DNA of 64,000 nucleotides, taken from positions 248,001 to 312,000 of the forward strand of contig JACATO010001136.1 of NCBI GenBank assembly GCA_018389105.1, written 5' to 3'. Positions 12,301 through 21,803 of this stretch are shown here, piece by piece (positions within the stretch are counted from its first letter, which is position 1; every line of letters starts with the position of its first letter). The notes under the pieces are model-generated. The model had not been told where the DNA came from and ran no database searches. It was given only the letters and a program-made list of their open reading frames with translations. The position numbers were made by a program, and so were the translations under genes. Origin of the DNA: Nautilus pompilius (taxonomy: Eukaryota; Mollusca; Cephalopoda; Nautilida; Nautilidae).

Positions 12301-12995
12301 ACAATAATTCGCGGAAACAAAGAACTCGAGGCGTCATCAGAATGTTTCCCCATATTTCAGCCCAAAATTGCGAAGGTCAACTCTACGCGACCGATTGCTA
12401 AGATGCGGCGATTGTAGTGGTGTCGTACACCAGACTGCACGACGACGATAACTTTTTGCGACGGGAGACATTTCTGGCGGGGCGGCGTAACGTCGCAGTT
12501 ATCCGCTAGAGGGCGTTACCTGTACTGCACCACGCGGAGTCCACATCACTTCCGGCTTCAACAGAATTTCCTACAAGATCTCCTCATTTTTAGAGATGAA
12601 GCGGTAGTTTATCGGAGAAGGGCATGTTAAAGAATTATACAAACCAAGTCGACTCTCCGACTGGGAGTCGGACTCGAGTCCTCAACTTTAGCAGTTTACC
12701 ACTAGACCATCGTTCCGCTCTTGGGAATCAAGTCAGCGGTCCTTTTTCAGAAGCAGAATGGCTCGTCGGCTGAGCCAATCTCCATTATGGGAATCCCGTG
12801 GTTCTAAATAAAATACAGGAAATCTCTAAAACGAAACGAAAACACACCAGAATCTAGAGGCTTTGCATTCGGCTCATCTATCTACATTTTTAAAACACGA
12901 AATAGGTCTGTATATAAATTTGGCTACTTAATTTTCTTTCTTTCTTCTCTCACTTCAAAAGAGCCATAAAGCACAAAGTCGCGTGCGAAGTGCAG
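9357..12995 (+). CDS. Candidate 5' coding exons of an unidentified gene
   Basis: Exon 1 is 9357-9454: an ATG followed by a lysine-rich start (MDKKKKSEKNPATLG) and RPFNFQYTSYHKE, ending in phase 2 at donor AG|GTGAGT. A phase-compatible small exon lies at 12962-12995: pyrimidine tract and AAAAG acceptor, coding RAIKHKVACEVQ, donor CAG|GTATGT, ending in phase 0. An alternative phase-compatible acceptor is TTTCAG at 24295, which would add about 21 residues and then a stop. No continuation in phase 0 was found. The basic start could be a nuclear or nucleic-acid-binding tail, but the family is not recognised. The 43-bp minisatellite would lie in the intron. Confidence 0.35.
10801..12165. repeat. 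43-bp minisatellite, 32 copies
   Basis: A tandem array with the landmark CGAGTACAGCAAG recurring at 10805, 10847, 10889 and 10932, then every 43 bp to 11835, then 11884 (a 7-bp insertion and 1-bp deletion lie between), then every 43 bp to 12142. That gives 32 units: two 42-bp and one 49-bp, the rest 43 bp. Units differ at a few diagnostic sites (CTCTCT versus CACTCT; CCTTTTCG, CCATTTCG or TCATTTCG). Because 43 is one more than a multiple of three and no unit has a plus-strand stop in any phase, all three frames stay open for over 400 codons. These frames are not genes. Confidence 0.95.
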
Positions 12996-13254
12996 GTATG
13001 TTTAATTAATAATTCCCTGATAATTTTCGGTTAGTAATTATAGCATTGGAAGCGAACCATCGATAGTAGCAGTACCGTTCCTTTAAAATGCTCGCTTTGG
13101 AGTTTCGTCTGAATCTGTTCCAGCTGAAATAAAAAGCTCTCTCTCTTTTTTTTTAAAGCAACAACTCGGTTTTACGTCTTTCTGATTTCTGATCGCTTAT
13201 TTGTCCATTAACTTATCAGAAAGTAAAAACAGAATCTGGAAAAAAAATGGTTCA

Positions 13255-13259
13255 CATGC

Positions 13260-13310
<51 letters not shown>

Positions 13311-13390
13311 ATATAATCTTTAAAAATATTCGGTAAGTCAAACCAGATGAAAGATGTCATGTATATTATATATATATATATTATGAGCAA
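13255..13390. repeat. (AT)n tract
   Basis: Two blocks of alternating TA/AT repeats (13260-13315 and 13362-13382), able to form cruciforms or hairpins. Confidence 0.9.
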
Positions 13391-13768
13391 ACTTTCTCAC
13401 ATTTTCCCTTTATATATAACATGCAACCGGTCAGGTCACATATTGCATCGCTTGGACAATAAACTCTACCAGTTACATTCTATCCCACATCCTTGGCATC
13501 GATTGTCTCCACCTCCTACCGCTCGGAGACACACGTCATTCCTTAAAAAAGATTGTGTAAAATGTTTTGGAGATCTATATAATTCTTCCTGCAAAGTTCT
13601 GTATTTATCTACAATAGAAAGGCATCCAGTTACCAGGATTTGAAAGGAAAAAAACAAATTAACTAACCGTCAACACCTCACCTTTATTGGTCGGCGTAAT
13701 TGGTCAGTCGGCCTTTAATGACATTTACAAGACATTTGACGTCAAGAGTACGTGGTGTCAGGACTTTC

Positions 13769-13769
<1 letters not shown>

Positions 13770-13819
<50 letters not shown>

Positions 13820-13832
13820 TGTGTGTGTGTGA
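13770..13832. repeat. (TG)n microsatellite
   Basis: About 60 bp of TG dinucleotide with one GG interruption at 13811. Confidence 0.9.
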
Positions 13833-14794
13833 GAGTCATCGACGAAGGTAAAAACTATTGACTTTCTCGCTCAGTGCCTCTTCGTGGCAGCTACCGCCAA
13901 CGACTTTCAGTTCCGAGTTTGGGAGACGGACGAGTAGAGGTCCAGCGGTTTTCAGGGGAAACACGAAGGTGTTTCTCGCCAGTCAAGTGCACTTGAGGAA
14001 CAGTTATCCATCCTTAATGAATTTCGAGCCAACACGCAAAATGTCAGTTGCGTGGAAAGCTACAGCAGATATATCTGCGCCAGGAACTCCATGCCCCCTC
14101 TATCAACATTATATTATGGCAACACCAAGGAGTCCTTGTTCGGTGGTAGTCATCGATACGATGCAGACTATGAAGAGAGTATTGTTACAGATATGTAGAC
14201 GAATCATATTGTAATGATCGGGTGTTTGAGAAGCCTGTATCGTTCGGTAGATCAATACGTTCTGTCGTGTTGAGCGGGGGAGAAACCATATACATCAAAT
14301 ATATATATAAAATAGATGATGCGTGTGTCTTGAAAACTAAGATAAGCGTAGAAAATCTCTCGTTTTTAAAATGTAGATATCTGTAGCTTCGGGCGGATAG
14401 ATAGCAGTTAGTTGTCCTCTAAATACGGGCTAATCTCCGGGATAATAGCGAATCACGCGCACGCCAAATGAGCTCGTGTGTTGTAATAGGATTTAGGCGG
14501 ACGAACAAAAAAAATTCCAAAAGGATATTTCCGGGTTTTGTGCTCTGCTGCGACTTAACCTGAAGGAAAAAAATGCTAAACAAGAAACATTATCGCGAAA
14601 TTACATTTAAAAAAAAAAAAAAATGCAACCAGAGAGATGTAGCAGCTTCTTCATCTTCCGGATGAAGCCTGACAGTTTTGTTTATCCACGAGAAGCAATT
14701 CCCCAGCCCGCTTTCTTTCTCTCTTCCTACTTGGATTAAGTAAAGTTTGAAATATTACTTCGGAGATAAAAGTTTAAAAATATAACTTAAGGTT

Positions 14795-14854
14795 CTCTCC
14801 CCCATCTCTCTCTCTCTCTCCATCTCTCTCTCTCTTCTCTCTCTCTCTCTCTCT

Positions 14855-14888
<34 letters not shown>
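14795..14888. repeat. (CT)n microsatellite
   Basis: CT repeats with CAT and TCTTCT interruptions. Confidence 0.9.
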
Positions 14889-14893
<5 letters not shown>

Positions 14894-15309
14894 GTTTGTA
14901 AATATATATTTTCTTCTCTTTCTGATAAACTGTCTATTAAAATTAAAAATATTTTTTCCACTAATCTTATCGCTGTTCTCTAATTTTCATATGCTTATTC
15001 TTTTCCGGTTATTTTCATTCTACTAACTTATAAAAACAAAGTAGCCACCACTCGGTTATCACCACCAACGACAACATTCTAATTTTTTGCTCTTATTTAT
15101 GCATAATTCCACTGATTATAGACCCTTCACTCGGTAATCGAGATCGGGAGAAGAAAAAAAAAACAGTTTAAAATGAAATGCAGCAAAATTTGTTGGCAAG
15201 TAACGCAATGACTTTTTTTTTTGAAAAAGTTTACTGTTTTTCTCAGAATATGTATGTATCAGAGCAGAACATACACCTGGCCTCGGTACAGCACGATACC
15301 TGTGCCCCG

Positions 15310-16292
15310 ACTGGCCACTTTATTACGATCTGTACCTAATAACGGGTTCGGACATCGCTTGCCCGAATAAACAGCCATGACGTGATGTGTGACATGGAAT
15401 CCACTGGAAGGCGGTCCTGAGAGATGTTTCCCCAATTAGTCATTAACAATTGTACGCGGTGCGTGGAGGAAGTAGATGGAGGATCGCGATGGAGGATGCG
15501 TTTTTCAGTCTAGAGATGCTCGCATAGATTGAGAACCGGGTATTGTGGTGGCCATGGCAGGTGCCTGGAAGCTCCGTCTCGATCCTCAAACTACGAAGGC
15601 TCTTGGAACTAGTCTTCCCCATCAAGGTACATAGGGCGACGGCTGAGATGTACTTCATCGAAGAGGATGCTGAGGTAATCTTTGGCGCTCGCTTTGCCTT
15701 CCGAAAAGATCGAGTAACCTCAGGATATTCCAATAGAACACGCCCCCAAGCAATGATTTCACCTCCAGACACCAGGGCAGTTGAGACCGCACAAGAGGGG
15801 ATCCAGCGATTCCCGGGTCTTTCTTCAAAATCTGTCTTTCGTCCGCGCAGAAAAAAAATAGTGACACGTGACTCGTCAGACCACTTTCACTTTAAGCCGA
15901 TCCTCCTCAGTCTGATGTCTTCACGATTTGGTCTGTTGTTTGGGGCCGGTTGGTCTCTATTATCCTGTCTGTCTCGATAACTCCCACCCCCCAACCAGCA
16001 GACATCTTCTTCACTTTTTCCCTCCGTTATTGCGATGCCTTGGAGCAGCCTACCAACAATACCCGTCTTGGCCACCCTGACACCTGCTAGACTTGCACCC
16101 CACCGTCAACGCTGTACTGTTTATGCTTTTCCCCATAGCGGATGGACAGAGTGCGCAAGGGCTTGCCCAAGTCATAGATAGAGGCTGCAGGGATCACCTG
16201 TCGCGTCATGTGGTCAACCTAATTTGCATCTGCAGCTCAGACCAGGCCCAAGTCTGAGAGGGTATACGCAGGTTCTAATAAATTGGCCAGCC
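15310..16292 (-). mobile_element. Tc1/mariner-like element, degenerate copy A
   Basis: About 0.98 kb, with a left end ACTGGCCACTTTATTA and an inverted right end TAATAAATTGGCCAG. The minus strand carries transposase fragments; the clearest is WPPQYPVLNLCEHL at about 15515-15555, matching the PPQSPDLNPIEHLW region around the third catalytic acidic residue of Tc1-type transposases. Frames are broken by stops and indels, and the P(D)LNP aspartate reads as valine. It is homologous, in opposite orientation, to the element at 22870-23815. Confidence 0.65.
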
Positions 16293-16295
16293 AGC

Positions 16296-16298
<3 letters not shown>

Positions 16299-16376
<78 letters not shown>
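16299..16376. repeat. (TTA)n microsatellite
   Basis: About 25 copies of an ATT/TTA trinucleotide immediately beyond the right end of the Tc1-like relic. Confidence 0.95.
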
Positions 16377-16378
<2 letters not shown>

Positions 16379-16899
16379 CTTTTATTAGTGTATTACATTT
16401 ATTTTCTAAACAGTCTTCCATCCTTCGCTTAAAATTAAGACTTCAAAGGAACTTTCAAAAAATACTAGAGAGAGCAGCCTTTGCATAAATTAGTACTATT
16501 TATGAATCAGTTTGACAAGTAAAATTAAAAAAAAAAAACCCACAAATTATCGAATGCATAAATGTTTTCATACCAGTATTTAAGATACCGCCATCTTTTG
16601 TGTTCGAGTCCATTTAAAGTGAAAGTAGAAGAAATGACGTCACACATTCCGACGACACCAAGTACTGCCTTAGATTACTGTACTAAAATTATTCCAGTTT
16701 CTTCCATACGAAACCTTCGAAATACAACTGATAACTTCCATTTTGTATTTTTTATATTAAAGGGTTAATTAAAAAAAAAAACTATCGACATTTTTACTTT
16801 CACGTCTGGAACTCAAAGCCAGATTTGCTCCTTTTCCTTAATCTAAAGATGGTCTCATGAAGAGCGAGAACAAGCGATTATCCATCCATCCATCTATCT

Positions 16900-17760
16900 A
16901 TGTAGAAAATCTCGCCGGAAATCAACCAGAAATAGTAATCGGTCCGTCCCGATCGTCGCAACCCCGGAAGCGGAAATTTAAAACAAACCAAAATGGCGGC
17001 GTTTCTCCACTTCCGTAAACAGGCGGAGATACACAACGGACGGCGATTGCGTGATGCAGTATAAAACGAGATAATAAAAAAAAAAAATCCATTAAAAGAC
17101 CGGCTCGTTTAGCGATTTTTCGGGGCCTACATCGCAGCCGAACGCGGCTACTATCTCGCCATCTGTCAAGAAAGCGTCGTCCAAGATGATAAAGGAAATG
17201 AATAAATCTTCGATGCGGATTGGATGAAAAACAACAAAACAGTTTCTCCAGTTTGCCAAGTTGTAGGTTAAAAGATATATATATATATATATGTGGAAAG
17301 TTAATTGATAGGAACAAAAGACAAAAGTGATTGTGTATTAATTTGAAAGTATTCCAGAAATATCTTCTCGGAGCATGTTTAGAGTGGTTGCATTCGCCGG
17401 ATCCTCTTATTTAGTGATACACCGCAAAAGAAAAGTAATACATTTTTTTTTTTTTTAAATCTAGAAGAATGCGATTATTTAACTGTTCTGTCCATAATCG
17501 TAGTCCAGGTTTGCCGTCGTTACTTATCCGCAGAGATCGTGGCCAACGCGAGCTGTGGTTCGTCAGGGTTGGACGGGGGTTGCCACGCACCGCACCAGTC
17601 ACCTGTCCAGACGCCCGAGCGCTCGGCTTATTCCGTTACCAGGTCTCTATCGGAGGGAGAATTTCCTACCCAACAGCGCGGAGAGTCAGCTTTAATTCGG
17701 CTTGCCAGCAGAAACGGCAGCATCATCTCGAACATCTCATAAAGAAAAAAAACAACAACA
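16900..17760. other. CpG-rich block with several protein-like open frames
   Basis: Plus-strand 17100-17222 reads TGSFSDFSGPTSQPNAATIS and onward to a stop. Plus-strand 17462-17740, after a long poly-T/AG acceptor (AAATCTAG), reads through SPVQTPERSAYSVTRSLSEG to the stop after NGSIISNIS. The minus strand around 17215-17095 is also open (EIVAAFGCDVGPEKSLNE). Composition is coding-like, but both strands are open in places, which is expected for AT-poor DNA. None could be joined in phase to the exons at 9357 and 12962. It may be an exon cluster or a promoter CpG block. Confidence 0.25.
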
Positions 17761-18105
17761 AAATACCGTGGTTTTTGGGGTACGTGTACAGAAGGGCCAT
17801 AGTATGAGATTCCTCACCCCACCACGATGCTGTCGCCTACATTCACCAAACCTTCAACAGCAAAAAAGAAAAACATTTAATTTCCCTGTTTTTCTGGTAC
17901 CTAAAAAAACACAACATCAGATCGCATTTTTTCCCCCTTCTTCCCAAACGACAATACGTTAATTAGAATTCCTTGGAAAACAAACTAAAACGATTGACCC
18001 AGGCCAAAAAGAAGGAAAAAAAAAAAAAAAAAAGACTATTCTTCTCTGGTCGCAGTGGTTGAGGGGTTAACAAACCGGCACCGCCCACTCTCACGGTTAT
18101 CGATA

Positions 18106-18412
18106 ATTCTCTCTCTCTCTCTCCTCTTCCCATCTCTCTCTCTTTCTCCTCTCCCCATCTCTCTCTCTTTCTCTCTCTCTCTCCTCTTCCCATCGCTCTC
18201 TCTCTCCCCTCCCCATCTCTCTTCTCTCCTCTCCCCATTCTCTCTCTCCCCTCCCCATTCTCTCTCTCTCCCCTTCACATCTCTCTCCTCTCCCCATCTC
18301 TCTCTCTCTTTCTCCTCTCCCCATCTCTCTCTCTCTCTCCCCTCCCCATCTCTCTCTCTCTCCTCTTCCCATCGCTCTCTCTCCTCTTCCCATCTCTCTT
18401 TATCTTTTTTTT
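18106..18412. repeat. Homopyrimidine (CT/CCCCATCTCT) array
   Basis: About 300 bp of almost pure pyrimidine on the plus strand, made of loosely repeated CTCCTCTCCCCATCTCTCT-like units, followed by a T run at 18406-18419. The long overlapping open frames on both strands are repeat artefacts. Confidence 0.9.
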
Positions 18413-18419
18413 TTTTTTT

Positions 18420-20920
18420 ACTTTTCCAAGAATCTTTCTAAAGTTTGCATCTCCGTCATATCCGTCTCCTCGCCATCTTCCCCCCGATACATTTTCGCCG
18501 ACCTGAGATTATTTTAATAAACCCCCCCCCTCAGGAGATTAATTAAATTAAAATAATATCGCTCTCTTCCAGAACTCGGCCGATGTATTTTTTCTTCTTC
18601 CTACACTAAAAATGTTGATCATCCCTGGTAATTTGGCGATACCAAGATCGGAAATCTCTGCCCCTCCCCTTTTTTTTTGACTCCACGTGTTTTGAGAGGA
18701 TGAGGTTTATCAGAAATATCGGTCGACAACACGGGCCAGCGGAAGGTCGAAGAGTCTAATTGGCCTTCACAGCGGGTGGAGATTTATTTTAAATATTTAA
18801 CGATCTTAAACTCCAAACTCACCGCGTGTGGTAATCATCAAGCAAAACATTTTTTTGGGGAGGGGGGGGGGGGCTGTCAACAGACAACGCCAACGTCGGA
18901 ACGAGACGGTACTAATCTCAGTTATCTCCCTTCCAACGCTTTTTACTCGACGGCGACTGGGAAAAGAGTTCACGCTCTGCTCGCTTGCGAAGAACATCGC
19001 AAACTGTTTGGCGCTCGGCCACTGCGATTAACTCGGTCCGGCGCCAACACAACCCCGACCCACTGATGGCAAACTACTTAGTGAATTCTCTCCCCCCTCT
19101 CTCTCTCTTAACTTAAAAATCTGAATACTAGTCAGACACACCCCAGGGTTCTGAACAATAATTATACATTACATATAAAACTTCTTTGTGAAATCGTTTT
19201 TTGCTTTAAGCAGCCGATGAAGCGTGAAGTGCATAAAGGTAACAACAAACAACAACAACAACAACAACTCGTCTTTAATAGACTTTTCAAAACTCATTCA
19301 ACTATTTTAAAAAAAAAATCAAAACACTGTTTTGGGGGTCGATAGTAGTAAAACTTTATTGTCATTAAAAAAAAACAACACAAAACAGATGAGGTTACAA
19401 AGTCCTTCGGAAGATTAAGAACACAATACGTTAATTATTATTATTGTTAAAAAGTATCACGGGTTAATAACCTCGAGGTGCTGTCAGATTTTGCTTTCAA
19501 GGGGGCGTAAGCAACTCTTGTCTAATAACCGGTTATGTCCCTTTGATAATTGTTACTGCACCTTCCAGCCAGCCAGCCAGCCAGCTGTGTTTATATCCTT
19601 TTAGAAGAAAAAGGTATAGGAATCTGGACTAGATTCGCTTTCCTAACTCATGAGTTACAACAACAGTTCAGTCAAACGAAATAGCAGAGGCGTGCATTCT
19701 ACACCTAGCTCTCCGGAATCAGCTTATGCCTGCAAAAACCAGCCAACATAAATTGAGAATCGTAGTGCGATTATTCCGCATATATATTTATCAGGTGACA
19801 AATCTGCTAAACACTTGTGCGCATCAAGAGTTCTTTAAAGCGACCACGGCAGCCCAAAAGGAGCTCTCCTGAAGCGTTTACAGGGGTAAAGTGTTTGTCA
19901 ATTTAGCGTTATCAGATGGTTAGGTCATTTTGGAGTGGGAAATAAAAAGCAAGCTTCAAGATTATAGAAAATTAAAGCAATGGGTTAATACAAGAGAGAG
20001 AGAGAAATTTAACACCGGGAATAATTTTAAAAGTTAGTTCATCCTCAACAACCCCAGTCAAAAGATTGTGAATGCTATGGGGACTAATATATATATAGAC
20101 AGCAGCTACTCATGCAAATGAATAAAGTATATGATGATGGCAGCCCCTCGTTTCCCCAGTGGGCTTTGCCAGTTACCACACACCAGTGTTGTTTTAATTC
20201 TTCCATCATGCACTCTTATCATCAATAGTCAATTCCCATAGTAAATAAAGTATATACATACTTAAAAAAAAAAAAATAGAGTAAAAAGGATATTAAACTA
20301 ATCACTCAAGATTTAATAACTTGGTAATCTAAAATTAGTTCTTCCATATCATCCATGCTGCTACTTTTTAAATAGAAATCTAAGATAATCTATCAAAACT
20401 TTGTTAGGAAAGTATTTTGGTGAATGGGCTTCCAATGAAGGTTATAAACCTGATTACGTATTGATATTACATGTCTAGCTCAGCACATCTTCCCCTTTAC
20501 AGGAATGAAGCATCATTTAAAAAAGAAAAACTTAGAAATCTTTCTTAACATTTAAAATGATTAGCACAACATACAAGTTAATTAACTAAATTGTTAGTAA
20601 TGTCTTTACACAATATAGCTGCAGCGGTCTTGCCATAAACTAGGTAAAATGTTCCACAAGAATTAGTTTTCCATTCGGTTTTTGTTTTCTAAACTCGGCT
20701 AACAATGCATACCTATTTGGTGGTAATTCTCGAGTATTTAAAAAAAATACAACAGAAATTGAGAATAATAATCAGAGAAATTGGGTAGAGAGTTTTCTCA
20801 TTTTTTTTTTTGGTGAAAATAAGTCACTATTCGAAATATAATAAACAAAAACAATCTGGTGATGTTTAAAGTTAAAAAAAAAAAAGCAGATTTGTTTTTT
20901 TTATATGCTGTAGTACCGTG
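18420..20920. other. Stretch with no recognised gene
   Basis: About 2.5 kb without a supportable exon. It contains an 11-base G run near 18860, the 13-mer AGTTATCTCCCTT at 18920, short (CAA)n and (CCAG)n repeats near 19245 and 19565, and AT-rich filler. Confidence 0.4.
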
Positions 20921-20924
20921 TTAG

Positions 20925-21135
20925 GTGGTGTTGTGGCATAGTGGGTAACAAGTTTGCTTGTCAATCCTTGTCACGGGTTCAATCCCTGGTAGGGTCGGAG
21001 GTATGTGCTGCTAAGGGCCAAAAGGCCCAAAACTGCTGTACAGCCCTCTTCTAGACACTTACATTTACTTTGACTCTCAACCTGGAGGGATAGGGTTCCA
21101 CCAGGTTGTAAAATGCCCTAGACACCTCTCAGAGG
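20925..21135 (+). mobile_element. tRNA-derived SINE
   Basis: An internal RNA polymerase III promoter is visible: A box TGGCATAGTGG at 20934-20944 and B box GGTTCAATCC at 20976-20985, spaced as in a tRNA. A tRNA-unrelated tail follows (AACCTGGAGGGATAGGG and onward). The arm sequences do not fold as a functional tRNA, so this is a SINE rather than a tRNA gene. Confidence 0.65.
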
Positions 21136-21482
21136 TGCCCCAACAACCTATGGATTACGGGACAAGTGAAATATCATTTTGTATGACCCAAAAATGCAAT
21201 TTATTTCCTAACTACTTAAGTTTTGTGAAGCAGCAGGATACTAGTGCATACAACTTTCAAATGGTCAATAGCAATCGGCTAACAGCTTTTCAATGCATCC
21301 TTGAAATACACAACACAGGAAAGTTAAATACAAGAGGTAATGTGTCTCTAATTACTATTTTTAAAAATATGGTGATTTAATAAATATAAACATAATTAGT
21401 AATAACAGTGTACCAAGTTACAACAGCATATTTGCTAGGTTCAATTAACAAGAAGAAACGACAAGCAAACATAATAGATTTT

Positions 21483-21488
21483 TATTCA
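21483..21488 (-). promoter_or_regulatory. SELENOK poly(A) signal
   Basis: AATAAA on the minus strand about 65 nt beyond the SECIS element, giving a 3' UTR of about 340 nt. Confidence 0.6.
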
Positions 21489-21549
21489 TTGAGACATGTG
21501 CGAAGAAAACAGAGTTCACTTTTAGAATGTTGACACGTGGTGAAATGCC

Positions 21550-21606
21550 TGCCATCATCAGATCCAGCCAACTCCACAGAGTTTCTGGCTAGCTCATCAA
21601 CATCAC
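21550..21606 (-). ncRNA. SECIS element (form II) of SELENOK
   Basis: On the minus strand the 5' core TTGAT (21600-21596) faces the 3' core TGAT (21560-21557), giving the U.U, A.G, G.A, U.U non-Watson-Crick quartet. The helix pairs GAGCTAGCCAG with TTGGCTGGATC with one mismatch and a few wobbles. The unpaired AAA lies 12 nt after the quartet, and ACTC pairs with GAGT above it, the extra mini-helix that defines form II. The base before TGA is T rather than the usual A. It lies about 210 nt after the UGA codon at 21815-21813, a normal distance. In eukaryotes this element recruits SECISBP2 and the Sec-tRNA elongation factor. Confidence 0.85.
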
Positions 21607-21803
21607 TGCACATCAGTGTGGAAGACATCCCACCACCAAGTTGACAGACAGACTGCTCAGGAGGTGTACACAAAATGCTTCTCAACACCCGATCATCCAA
21701 GCATGCACGCATTCAACAACGTCCAAAACTATTCAAACACCTCGTGTGCCAGTCCGTCTAAACGGGGGAAGCCACCCACTACTTGCAGAGCAGTAGCGGG
21801 TGT

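Noticed and set aside
10781-12401. Three overlapping plus-strand open frames of 417-522 codons
   Set aside because: They are the three phases of the stop-free 43-bp tandem repeat and show the same 43-residue periodic peptide.
15443-15980. Opposing frames of 109 and 145 codons
   Set aside because: They overlap the degenerate Tc1-like element; the real transposase fragments are in other phases.
20925-20995. tRNA gene from the A and B boxes
   Set aside because: No acceptor stem or cloverleaf pairing; tail and relatives indicate a SINE.
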